From the NCBI RefSeq assembly GCF_030913705.1, contig NZ_CP133190.1, positions 6,326,001 through 6,390,000 of the forward strand: a stretch of DNA of 64,000 nt, in the 5' to 3' direction. Shown here one piece after another: positions 8,547 through 16,134 of this stretch. The DNA comes from Anaerocolumna sp. MB42-C2. Lineage in GTDB: Bacteria > Bacillota > Clostridia > Lachnospirales > Lachnospiraceae. Position 1 is the stretch's first letter; every line of letters starts with the position of its first letter. The notes below the pieces were generated by a model. It did not search any database. It saw nothing but the letters and a program-made list of their open reading frames with translations, and was not told the origin of the DNA. The position numbers and the translations under genes were made by a program.

Positions 8547-8562
8547 CTTTTAATGTCTTGTT

Positions 8563-9726
8563 TTATTCCAATAATTTGGGAATATTTAACAATCCCCATC
8601 CCTGCTTTGACCAGGGATATCCTAAATCAACTGCGCTTTCCCTTAGTTTTAATTTAACTTCTTTATTTGTCATCTTCGGGTATTTGGAGAGTAATAAAGC
8701 AATCGCCCCGGAGACGATGGGAGTTGCCATTGAAGTTCCGCTTTTTATGGTATACATTAAATTGGAGTAGTCATTGCGCGGATTGTTAAGTAAATTATAC
8801 CGATATCTTTGATAATTTTTCATTGTACCGCAGGATATAATATTAGAACCCGGTGCCACGATATCCGGTTTTTTAATACAGGAAGCCGTTGGTCCCCGTC
8901 CTGAATAGTCCATGGTTTTATTACCGAATAACTCAACGGTAATCCGGTCGTCGGAGGAACCAACCGTAATTACTTTTCTGCTGATACCCGGTGTTGATAT
9001 GGACATGGGGCCGGGACCATTGTTACCGGCGGCTACAACCACCACAATTCCTGCATCCCAGACGGCATTAACACCTTTGACTAATAAAGAGTTCTCATCC
9101 ACATTTTCTTTCGTAGTGGTTCCGACGGATATATTAACGACACGGATATTATATCTTTCTTTGTTATCAATAATCCATTGTAAACCGGCTAAAACATCTG
9201 ATATATTGCCGTCACCCTTCTGGTCTAATACTTTAATACCAACCAGATTGCATTTTGGCGCTACCCCAATATACTTGCGGTTTGATAAAAATCCATTACC
9301 ACCGATAATACCGGCCACATGACTTCCGTGCCCGTTGTCATCATAAGGTTCCGTTCTGCCGTGTATCAGATCATAAAAACCCAGAATGCGGTTACCGCCT
9401 TCCGTAAAATCTTTATGCATACATAGGCCTGTATCTACAACGGCTACTCCGATATTCTCCCCAAATATCTTTCTTTCATGTGCCCACTTTAACTCAATGA
9501 TTTCCGCTGCGCGGTTCATTTGGGCGGTGATATGGGTGTCGACCTCATAACTCCATAATGCATTTTCTTCTTGCAGCTGATCCAGTCTGTCTTGTTCCAC
9601 TTCAATGACATAAGAATCAATCATAGGTAGCCGATATTTAACCTTTCCCATAGCTGCTACTTCATTATAATTATTCTCATAGTCACTGCAACTAACAATG
9701 ATTTGTATATTTTGCTTTGTATTCAT
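8563..9726 (-). CDS. S8 family serine protease (cytosolic subtilase)
   Basis: A 387-residue subtilisin-like protease with a complete triad: Asp98 in VVDTG, His133 in NGHGSHVAGI and Ser332 in SGTSMATP; the oxyanion Asn235 is in AAGNNG. Residues ~8-70 resemble the I9-type propeptide. There is no signal peptide or membrane segment, so the enzyme probably stays in the cytosol or is released with the mother cell, unlike classic secreted subtilisins. The ribosome binding site is weak (AAAGAA region), so the ATG at 9726 is likely but not certain. It is a single gene with its own terminator. Confidence 0.9.
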   Translation of the reverse strand: MNTKQNIQIIVSCSDYENNYNEVAAMGKVKYRLPMIDSYVIEVEQDRLDQLQEENALWSYEVDTHITAQMNRAAEIIELKWAHERKIFGENIGVAVVDTGLCMHKDFTEGGNRILGFYDLIHGRTEPYDDNGHGSHVAGIIGGNGFLSNRKYIGVAPKCNLVGIKVLDQKGDGNISDVLAGLQWIIDNKERYNIRVVNISVGTTTKENVDENSLLVKGVNAVWDAGIVVVVAAGNNGPGPMSISTPGISRKVITVGSSDDRITVELFGNKTMDYSGRGPTASCIKKPDIVAPGSNIISCGTMKNYQRYRYNLLNNPRNDYSNLMYTIKSGTSMATPIVSGAIALLLSKYPKMTNKEVKLKLRESAVDLGYPWSKQGWGLLNIPKLLE

Positions 9727-9846
9727 GGCAGCCCAAATTCTTTCTTTATATCATTATTAATCTTATGAACTGCCGCCTTGTCTTTATGCAAATAATTACA
9801 AGATTATTTTATAATATGACAAGTATACTTATCATTTTAATACGAA

Positions 9847-9884
9847 ATATGTTACAGTCAGCCTACGATTGAATTGTAACATAT
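9847..9884. other. 10-bp perfect hairpin between subtilase and Fpg-like gene
   Basis: ATATGTTACA (9847-9856) pairs with TGTAACATAT (9875-9884) across an 18-base loop. No T-run follows on either strand. It could be a transcript end for the Fpg-like gene or an operator near the subtilase promoter. The adjoining stretch 9920-9985 is more GC-rich than its surroundings but has no recognisable gene. Confidence 0.4.
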
Positions 9885-9986
9885 GATACCCAGAAATAAT
9901 TTATGCATTCTGCAGATTCTCGCACATGCAGGTCTCGGGGTTTTCATTAACTTTGGCTTCGCTTCACTCACAGAAGGCAATCAGGT

Positions 9987-10817
9987 TCAGGACAATCTTT
10001 GGCAGCTTTCACAAATGTAAATACTACCGCCTAAATAAGCTTCTTTTTTAATGATACTACCGCAGACAGGGCAAGGTTTTCCGACAGTATTTTTACTTAA
10101 TATTGTATGATATCCGCCGTTTTTTCCATACAAATCTTTTTCCGTATCCCGTCCGCCCTCGACCGCCATCCGGTTAATCACTGTTTTGACAGCATCAAAT
10201 AAGCCATCAATTTCATCACTTGACAGGGTATTGATTTTTCTCTTCGGGTGAATATTTGCATAAAATAAGATATCTTGAAGAACACCATTACCAAGTCCCG
10301 GAATACGTTGATCTGTGGCCAAAAATGCTTTCACGGTTAAATTTGTTTTATTCGCTTCCTGAAATATGGTGTCAAAATAAGATTTTGTAAAATTCGAACT
10401 TAAAGGCGAAGGCATTCTTTTGGCAACCAGATAGTACGGATTCTCATTTTCACCCTCCTGATAGACCCATAAACCACCGTACATCTGTACACTGCAGACA
10501 AGGGAAGAATCATCTTCAAAATCGATCCGCAATTGATGCTTAGCCGGTATTTTAGTACCTTTTTCAAAAAAACGAATATTCACACCGTCATTCAATAAAA
10601 TCCGAATGTTGCCCGCATATATTTCCACCTGACCAGCTACTGCTTTGCAATCTGAAATAGTCTGGTCTGTAAGTAAAAGACTGTAATTATTTGGATCACC
10701 AAAATACCAGGCAAACTTATGAGGTGAAGTGTTAGCAACGGCATTTTTAATTCTTTTACCTTTCAGAGTTTGATAAATCTGTTTTGATATTGAATAACTT
10801 TCCGGTAGTTCCAGCAT
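9987..10817 (-). CDS. Fpg/Nei-family DNA glycosylase-like protein lacking the catalytic proline
   Basis: A 276-residue member of the formamidopyrimidine-DNA glycosylase/endonuclease VIII family. It has the H2TH region (GLGNGVLQDILFYANIHPKR, about residues 170-190) and a C-terminal zinc finger of the exact form C-x2-C-x16-C-x2-C. The family nucleophile is Pro at position 2; here the protein begins MLELPES, so Leu takes its place while Glu3 remains. The Arg of the zinc-finger hairpin is also replaced by Gly. The ATG at 10817 follows AAGGAGG and fixes this N-terminus. It may bind damaged DNA without normal glycosylase chemistry, or use another residue; function is uncertain. Confidence 0.75.
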   Translation of the reverse strand: MLELPESYSISKQIYQTLKGKRIKNAVANTSPHKFAWYFGDPNNYSLLLTDQTISDCKAVAGQVEIYAGNIRILLNDGVNIRFFEKGTKIPAKHQLRIDFEDDSSLVCSVQMYGGLWVYQEGENENPYYLVAKRMPSPLSSNFTKSYFDTIFQEANKTNLTVKAFLATDQRIPGLGNGVLQDILFYANIHPKRKINTLSSDEIDGLFDAVKTVINRMAVEGGRDTEKDLYGKNGGYHTILSKNTVGKPCPVCGSIIKKEAYLGGSIYICESCQRLS

Positions 10818-11182
10818 GATATGCTCCTCCTTAAATACCATAATTTTACATACATTATAACAGTAATGTAATTATTTCTCAACATTTTTACATCTTAAGA
10901 TAAACTTAAGATGACTTCTTACAAAAGTAAGAGTAGAATAAAGATCAGGGCGAAATTACATAATTTGAAGTATTAAAAAATTATTACCTTTAGGTATGGT
11001 TAGGCAATTGCGAAACTATATAGTTTTTTAATATACCTTACATTAATACGAATTTTGTAGCTTCAGTTGCCCCCCGGGCAAAATTCAGGTCATAAATTGT
11101 ATTAATTGCATGGAATATAGAGACAATATGTGAGTTTCGCATTTACCTATTCAGGTATTACATTTATGAAAGGAAGAGAAGT
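10818..11182. other. 365-base spacer holding a nested inverted-repeat element
   Basis: The element runs from ~10985 to ~11158. Each end carries a small hairpin of the form TACCT-AGGTA. Inside these, TGCGAAACT (11009-11017) pairs with AGTTTCGCA (11133-11141). Within that, ATTAATAC pairs with GTATTAAT, GAATTTTG with CAAAATTC, and TTGCCC with GGGCAA around a three-C loop. It ends ~25 bases before the MltG-like start codon, so it is either a structured leader RNA or a miniature inverted-repeat element. No known riboswitch consensus was recognised. Confidence 0.55.
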
Positions 11183-12478
11183 ATGTTAAAAAGAAGTAAA
11201 AAATTATTTGTATTAATACTTACTTGTATTATGGCTGTTTCTTCGGTTTTAATCCCCAAAGAAGTTAACGGAGCTGTAAAACAATATGGAATAATCGTTG
11301 CTGATAAAAATGGTAAGTATTCCTTTTATGATTTGAACGGTAAAACAAAAGCCGCCGGAATAGAAGTAACGCAAGGCGGCAGTATCATGGTACCGCTGGA
11401 GCAATTAACCAGTCTGATGCCGGTTTTAAGCTTTAGCTATGATTCAAAACTAAAAAAAGCAACAGTTACCAATACAACAAACGGCAAGAAAGTAACGTTT
11501 ACGAAAGATAGTAATTACTGTAATTATTATGCTAATTCCAAATCCAAACCGGTTAAAAAATCAATGCCCTATAAAGCTTATATATCCACAGATAGTTCAG
11601 TAATGATGATTCATATGTCAGCCTTAAAATGGGTTATGTCAGCAACAACAGGAGTAAAATCTTTTAAAACGGAAGAAATGCAGACAGCGGGCTACGATAC
11701 TTATACATACAGTGGTTTAATCGCATATAATCCATATGGTGCGGTATCAGCGATTCCTAAGTCTACCGGTGTTACAAATATATCGAATACAGTTAAAGTT
11801 ACAATTCCTGAGGGGTATTCCGTAGCTCAGGTTTTTGATCTGCTTGTTAAAAAAGGAGTATGTCCCAATAAGGACGGATTATATGATGCGCTTAATAAGT
11901 ATGATTACAGTAAATATTCCTTAGTCAGTGAGATAGCGCCTAATGAAAACAGGTGTTTTCGGTTGGAGGGTTATCTATTCCCTGATACCTATGAATTTTA
12001 CCGGTTAAGTAAACCGGAAGATGCAATCGGCAAGTTTTTACGTAATACAGAGTCTAAGATTACTGCTGAAGACAGAGAAAAGGCGGAAACCCTGGGATAT
12101 TCTATGGATGAGATATTAACAATTGCATCCCTGATTGAAAAAGAAGCGGGAAACTCACAACAGAAGGCGATGATCTCATCGGTTATCCATAACCGCTTGA
12201 ATGATAATATGAAGTTACAGTTGGATGCTTCCATTTTTTATGTGGAACGTTATATTAAACCTTATATTTCTGGAGATATTAACCGTTACAATGCATATTA
12301 TAATACTTATAAATGCAGTGCCTTACCCGCAGGACCGATTTGTAATCCGGGTATAACCTCCATTCAGGCAGCGCTAAATCCTGCGGATTCGGATTATTTA
12401 TTTTTTGGAAGCGATGAAAACAGTAAATACTATTTCACGTCAACACTCGAAGAAATCCAAGCAATTTTAGGCAAATAA
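11183..12478 (+). CDS. MltG-like endolytic murein transglycosylase with N-terminal stalk domain
   Basis: A 431-residue exported protein. Residues 1-31 form a signal peptide (KKLFVLILTCIMAVSSVLIP). Residues ~35-160 look like a copper-amine-oxidase-N (stalk) domain, a substrate-neutral wall-facing module common in clostridia. Residues ~205-431 are the YceG/MltG domain with EGYLFPDTYEFYR, ASLIEKEAG and LPAGPICNPG. MltG cleaves nascent peptidoglycan and sets strand length; the catalytic Glu corresponds to Glu319. Canonical MltG has an N-terminal membrane anchor rather than a cleavable signal and stalk, so this is a variant architecture. The start follows AGGAAGAG. A terminator closes the gene. 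Confidence 0.85.
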   Translation: MLKRSKKLFVLILTCIMAVSSVLIPKEVNGAVKQYGIIVADKNGKYSFYDLNGKTKAAGIEVTQGGSIMVPLEQLTSLMPVLSFSYDSKLKKATVTNTTNGKKVTFTKDSNYCNYYANSKSKPVKKSMPYKAYISTDSSVMMIHMSALKWVMSATTGVKSFKTEEMQTAGYDTYTYSGLIAYNPYGAVSAIPKSTGVTNISNTVKVTIPEGYSVAQVFDLLVKKGVCPNKDGLYDALNKYDYSKYSLVSEIAPNENRCFRLEGYLFPDTYEFYRLSKPEDAIGKFLRNTESKITAEDREKAETLGYSMDEILTIASLIEKEAGNSQQKAMISSVIHNRLNDNMKLQLDASIFYVERYIKPYISGDINRYNAYYNTYKCSALPAGPICNPGITSIQAALNPADSDYLFFGSDENSKYYFTSTLEEIQAILGK

Positions 12479-12535
12479 GTATGTATTTATAAGAAAATAT
12501 TTTATATACGGTAATCGGATATATATTATTAAACG

Positions 12536-12588
12536 ATAGTCAAGTTTGAACACTAAGTATCATACGTGTTCAAACTGACTATTTTTTT
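12536..12588 (+). terminator. rho-independent terminator of the MltG-like gene
   Basis: ATAGTCAAGTTTGAACAC (12536-12553) pairs with GTGTTCAAACTGACTAT (12566-12582) with a one-base bulge, followed by TTTTTTT. Confidence 0.9.
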
Positions 12589-12595
12589 ATTATAT

Positions 12596-12655
12596 AAGGA
12601 AGTTCTCCGATTAGGATGCACATGATGCGATAGAGTCTAAGCAGACCATACTCTT
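12596..12655. repeat. dispersed intergenic element, short copy
   Basis: Shares three blocks in order with 45843-45995: AGGAAGTTC-CCGA, AGGATGCA-ATGA and TAGAGTCT followed after 12 bases by a CTTTC-TATAG block. Between the second and third blocks it lacks about 50 bases present in the other copy. Both copies begin a few bases after a terminator T-run. The remainder of the 12479-12812 spacer is the terminator and the hsp20 upstream region. Confidence 0.5.
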
Positions 12656-12709
12656 TCTTATAGTTTATAAATAATTTAGAAATAATTAATAATTACTTAA
12701 TTGTATATT

Positions 12710-12730
12710 TGTTATATATGATGTATAACA
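12710..12730. promoter_or_regulatory. palindrome upstream of hsp20
   Basis: TGTTATA (12710-12716), seven-base spacer, TATAACA (12724-12730), about 80 bases before the hsp20 start. It does not match the CIRCE (HrcA) or CtsR consensus as I know them, so if it is an operator another regulator is implied. Confidence 0.4.
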
Positions 12731-12812
12731 TATATTACAAGGATGAGAAAAATATTGGATCCTTTACAATAGAAATGGTTCTATTGCAAATTAAAAGAAT
12801 GGAGTGATTTTT

Positions 12813-13226
12813 ATGTTAAGACCAATGTTATTTGAACAAACACAACCTTTATTATTCAGTAAGTTGTACAATGATTTCTTCGGAGATCTGATGAACCGCT
12901 TTGATAGTTTCAGTACCGATGTAATCGATAAAGGTGATCATTATCTGCTGCAGGCTGAAATGCCCGGTTTTAAGAAAGATGAAATTAATATAGATTTAGA
13001 TAATGATACCTTAAGTATTACAGCTAATCACAAAGAAGAAAGCAAAGAGGAAAAAGATAACTATATCAGACAGGAGAGGCATTATAATTCTTACTCAAGA
13101 AGTTTTAGTGTAAGTGGTATTAATAAAGATAATATTTCAGCGTCCTATAATAACGGAATATTAGAATTAAAACTTCCGAAAGAAAATGCTGAAATAGTTG
13201 AAAACAAAAGAATTGAAATTCAATAA
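12813..13226 (+). CDS. Hsp20/alpha-crystallin family small heat-shock protein
   Basis: A 137-residue ATP-independent holdase. The alpha-crystallin domain spans residues ~33-132: DVIDKGDHYLLQAEMPGF begins it, and it ends with the NNGILELKLPKE strand of the family. The short N-terminal arm (MLRPMLFEQTQPLLFSKLYN) is typical of clostridial Hsp18. The ATG at 12813 has GGAG at the correct distance; an upstream GTG at 12804 overlaps that site and is rejected. It is flanked by its own upstream palindrome and a strong terminator, so it is a single-gene stress unit. Confidence 0.93.
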   Translation: MLRPMLFEQTQPLLFSKLYNDFFGDLMNRFDSFSTDVIDKGDHYLLQAEMPGFKKDEINIDLDNDTLSITANHKEESKEEKDNYIRQERHYNSYSRSFSVSGINKDNISASYNNGILELKLPKENAEIVENKRIEIQ

Positions 13227-13230
13227 GCTT

Positions 13231-13290
13231 TATAAATAAAAATGGGGTGTCCTGGCAAAGGGGTCAGGACACCTCATTTTTATTTATAAG
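13231..13290. terminator. long bidirectional-type terminator after hsp20
   Basis: A stem of about 25 bp: TTATAAATAAAAATG then GGGTGTCCTG pairs with CAGGACACC then TCATTTTTATTTATAA, across a ten-base loop. The A-rich and T-rich flanks are part of the stem. Confidence 0.88.
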
Positions 13291-13445
13291 GATTTGAGTG
13301 CCGGCAGGCGGGTATGCTTAACTGATTTAACACCCTAATCTTGATTTATATTTGTGAAAAAAATGTGTCTCAGCATTTCTCCATAAAACCTCCACATAAA
13401 TTAAATATACTCTAGGAGAAGATTAAGTTAAGGAGGCAGTATTAA

Positions 13446-13961
13446 ATGAGAAAAAATGCAGTTATTATCTTAGCAGTTATTGCAATTTCAGTTGCATCTG
13501 TTAAAACAGGCTATGCTTTCTATGGAAAACAAATATCGAATAATCAGACAAATGTAACAAAAGTAACTAGTAATACAGGTAATTCAAAGGAAGGAGCAGC
13601 ACAAACCACTTATTTTAAAACAGGAAATACTCTTGATAAAACGAATGAAACAACGGATTCAACATATGATTCCAGTGATCCTACACTGGCAGCTTCCGGA
13701 CAGGCGGATAATAGTATAAACAGTGCGAATTGCTGTGGGAGCGGATCTATTTCCATGCTTGATGATAATGGTAATCTGATAGACCGTAAAACCTTTGAAA
13801 AAGAATTAAAGGATGCTTTGAATAATGGAGACATTACGGAGGATGATGTAGAGTACTATTCCTTTATGTATGAACAATGTGCCAAAGTATTTGGACCAGA
13901 TTCTTCCGGTGCAGGCAATCCATCTGCCAATAATAACGGAAACTTTCCCTCCTGTCATTAA
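13446..13961 (+). CDS. secreted Cys-containing protein of unknown function
   Basis: A 171-residue protein with an N-terminal signal peptide or anchor (NAVIILAVIAISVASVKTGYA, residues 4-24), then a Ser/Thr/Asn-rich linker of ~60 residues. A compact C-terminal part has NCCGSGSISMLDDNG, an amphipathic helix region and later single cysteines (YEQCAKVF, NFPSCH). The start follows AAGGAGGCAGTATTAA. I do not recognise the family. It is the first of three genes on one strand with DUF2318 and an HMA-SafE-cupredoxin protein, so a role in the same metal or thiol chemistry outside the membrane is inferred; the paired and spaced cysteines suit that. Confidence 0.75.
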   Translation: MRKNAVIILAVIAISVASVKTGYAFYGKQISNNQTNVTKVTSNTGNSKEGAAQTTYFKTGNTLDKTNETTDSTYDSSDPTLAASGQADNSINSANCCGSGSISMLDDNGNLIDRKTFEKELKDALNNGDITEDDVEYYSFMYEQCAKVFGPDSSGAGNPSANNNGNFPSCH

Positions 13962-14003
13962 TAAAACGATGCAACTACTTAGATTAGAAGAGAGGAATAA
14001 ATA

Positions 14004-14591
14004 ATGGCAAATAAGAAACAAATTAAAAAATCAGAAAAACAAAAGGTGAATCCCCTTATGATTGGAGCAGTAGCCGTAGCTGCTATTGCTGTGTCACTGG
14101 TTTTATTTGCACCAAAGGGCAGTAAAAATTCAAATGCAGGTTCTGTTAATACAACAGAAACAATTGCTTCCGCTAATACAGCAGAAGCTGCCGCTTCAAG
14201 TAAAAAAGCAGCTTTAAATGATGATGGAGATGTAGTGATTAATGTAGCTGATATTACGGAAAATGCAACATTTTATGAATACGATTTCAATGGAACAACG
14301 ATGGGATTCTTTGCGGTAAAAGCAAGTGACGGCACCATCCGTACAGCATTAAATACCTGTCAGGTATGTAACGGCAGCCCATACGCTTATTTTGAACAGC
14401 AGGGCGATTCTTTTCAATGTCAGAACTGCGGTAACCAATTCAGCCTGGATATGATTGGACAGGAACGCGGCGGTTGTAATCCTGTACCTATTACGGAAGA
14501 TGACGAAAAAGCTAATGATACTAAGATCGTAATTCCGGCTAAATACTTCAAGGATAATGCCGAGAGATTCACGAACTGGAAGAAGTTCTAA
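14004..14591 (+). CDS. membrane-anchored DUF2318 protein
   Basis: A 195-residue protein with one transmembrane segment (residues 19-35), a Ser/Ala/Asn-rich linker and a C-terminal DUF2318 domain. That domain holds TCQVCNGSPYAYFEQQGD, FQCQNCGNQFSLDMIG and GGCNP, five cysteines arranged as a metal- or cluster-binding site facing outside. DUF2318 domains are often encoded beside or fused to iron or copper permeases, though the cofactor has not been settled to my knowledge. The start follows AGAGAGGAATAA. The stop overlaps the next ATG by one base, so it is translationally coupled to the SafE-like transporter. Confidence 0.85.
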   Translation: MANKKQIKKSEKQKVNPLMIGAVAVAAIAVSLVLFAPKGSKNSNAGSVNTTETIASANTAEAAASSKKAALNDDGDVVINVADITENATFYEYDFNGTTMGFFAVKASDGTIRTALNTCQVCNGSPYAYFEQQGDSFQCQNCGNQFSLDMIGQERGGCNPVPITEDDEKANDTKIVIPAKYFKDNAERFTNWKKF

Positions 14592-15904
14592 TGAATCTGA
14601 TAAAAAAGAAATTATCAGTTTCCGGTATGAGCTGCGCACATTGTGAACTGACAATCGAAAATACCTTATCCGGTATAAAAGGTGTAGAAACTGTTAAAGC
14701 AAGTTTCGGTAAAGGTGAAGTCTACGTATCTTTTGATGAGGATACTGTTAAACTTATAGAAATAAAGTCTGCTATTAGCCAGTTGGAATATAAAGTACTG
14801 GAAGACTCACCTGAAACGAAATCAACCATTAATTCTCAGGCTATCTATATTTTAATAATGCTGTTTGGCGGTTATGTCATATTAAAACATTTTGGATTAT
14901 TGGATTTTACTAATTTTTTTCCTCAGATACAAAACAATATGGGATACGGAATGTTATTTCTGATTGGATTGCTCACTTCTCTTCATTGTGTAGCAATGTG
15001 CGGCGGTATCAATCTGGCGCAAAGCGTTAATTCAGTTAAGGACGGTCATTCCGTGATATTACCGAATCTTTTATACAATCTCGGACGTGTGGTATCTTAT
15101 ACAATTATCGGTGGTATTGTAGGTGAACTGGGTTCCGTAATTAGCTTCGGTGGAGGTTTCCGCGGTGCTATTGCAGTATTTGCAGGAGTTTTTATGGTAA
15201 TCATGGGATTAAATATGCTTAATGTTTTTCCGTGGCTTTACAGGTTTAATATAAGAATGCCAAAGTTTATAGGTAAGAAGATCAGTAAAGAAAAATATAA
15301 AAAACATTCATCCTTTTATATTGGTTTGTTAAATGGATTAATGCCATGCGGTCCACTGCAAAGTATGCAGCTTTATGCTCTTTCTACCGGTAGTTTTATG
15401 GCAGGTGCTATCTCTATGTTTTTATTCAGTCTTGGTACAGTTCCATTAATGTATATCTTAGGTACCTTAAGCAGTAAATTAAATAAGCGATTTACAGAAA
15501 AGATGATGGCTGTCTGCGCTATGCTGGTTGTTGTATTGGGTATTGGGATGCTTAATAATGGACTTGCATTATCTGGTATAACGGTTCCACAGATACAGAC
15601 AGGTTCAGAATCTGCTGATGTTGCAGAAATCAATGGTGATTATCAGACGATAACCACTTTCCTGGATTATGGAAGATATCCGGCAATAACTGTGAAAGCA
15701 GGGATTCCGGTTAAATGGACAATTAGAGCCGGTAAAGGAATGATTAATGGCTGTAATAATGAAATGATTCTTTCGGAGTATGATCTTAAGGTTAAACTGA
15801 AAGAAGGGGATAATGTTATAGAATTTACACCAACCAGAGCAGGAACATATGGGTATAGTTGTTGGATGGGTATGATACGCAGTTCCATTACAGTTATGGA
15901 ATAG
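14591..15904 (+). CDS. HMA domain - SafE/TauE-like membrane protein - cupredoxin fusion
   Basis: A 437-residue three-part protein. Residues 5-70 are a heavy-metal-associated domain with the metal motif MSCAHC. Residues ~85-325 are a six- or seven-span membrane core of the SafE/DsbD type (LTSLHCVAMCGGI and NGLMPCGPLQ, each with a conserved Cys). Residues ~350-437 form a cupredoxin-like domain ending YSCWMGMIRSSITV, with Cys and Met in ligand positions. Such fusions are found in anaerobic Firmicutes and are thought to move copper or reducing equivalents across the membrane. The direct link to DUF2318 supports a metal or thiol role. The transported species is unknown. Confidence 0.85.
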   Translation: MNLIKKKLSVSGMSCAHCELTIENTLSGIKGVETVKASFGKGEVYVSFDEDTVKLIEIKSAISQLEYKVLEDSPETKSTINSQAIYILIMLFGGYVILKHFGLLDFTNFFPQIQNNMGYGMLFLIGLLTSLHCVAMCGGINLAQSVNSVKDGHSVILPNLLYNLGRVVSYTIIGGIVGELGSVISFGGGFRGAIAVFAGVFMVIMGLNMLNVFPWLYRFNIRMPKFIGKKISKEKYKKHSSFYIGLLNGLMPCGPLQSMQLYALSTGSFMAGAISMFLFSLGTVPLMYILGTLSSKLNKRFTEKMMAVCAMLVVVLGIGMLNNGLALSGITVPQIQTGSESADVAEINGDYQTITTFLDYGRYPAITVKAGIPVKWTIRAGKGMINGCNNEMILSEYDLKVKLKEGDNVIEFTPTRAGTYGYSCWMGMIRSSITVME

Positions 15905-15947
15905 TTAATAATACAAGTCTGCAAATACGCAGTTTCTATTGTTTGAC

Positions 15948-15995
15948 AAGAAGGGACATGATGTGAATGTAAATTTTACATCAAGGTCCTTTCTT
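15948..15995 (+). terminator. terminator of the metal cassette
   Basis: AAGAAGGGAC pairs with GTCCTTTCTT, and an inner TGATGT pairs with ACATCA. A TC-rich tail follows. It lies ~45 bases after the stop codon. Confidence 0.65.
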
Positions 15996-16134
15996 CATTT
16001 GCGGGGTATTTTTTCTGTTTCTTTACATAAATTTAACAATTCATAAATACACACTTTACTTAAAATTGATATTCTGATTAGGAGAGAAGAAGAAAAAAGT
16101 AGAATATAAGTGATAAGAAAGTTGGGAAAAACTT

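Noticed and set aside
11041..11100. c-di-AMP or c-di-GMP riboswitch in the leader of the MltG-like gene
   Set aside because: Nested stems exist but the conserved cores of these riboswitch classes were not found.
13300..13330. Possible third copy of the dispersed element (GCCGGCAGG near 13310)
   Set aside because: Only a nine-base match plus weak similarity is shared with 45843-45995, too little to claim homology.
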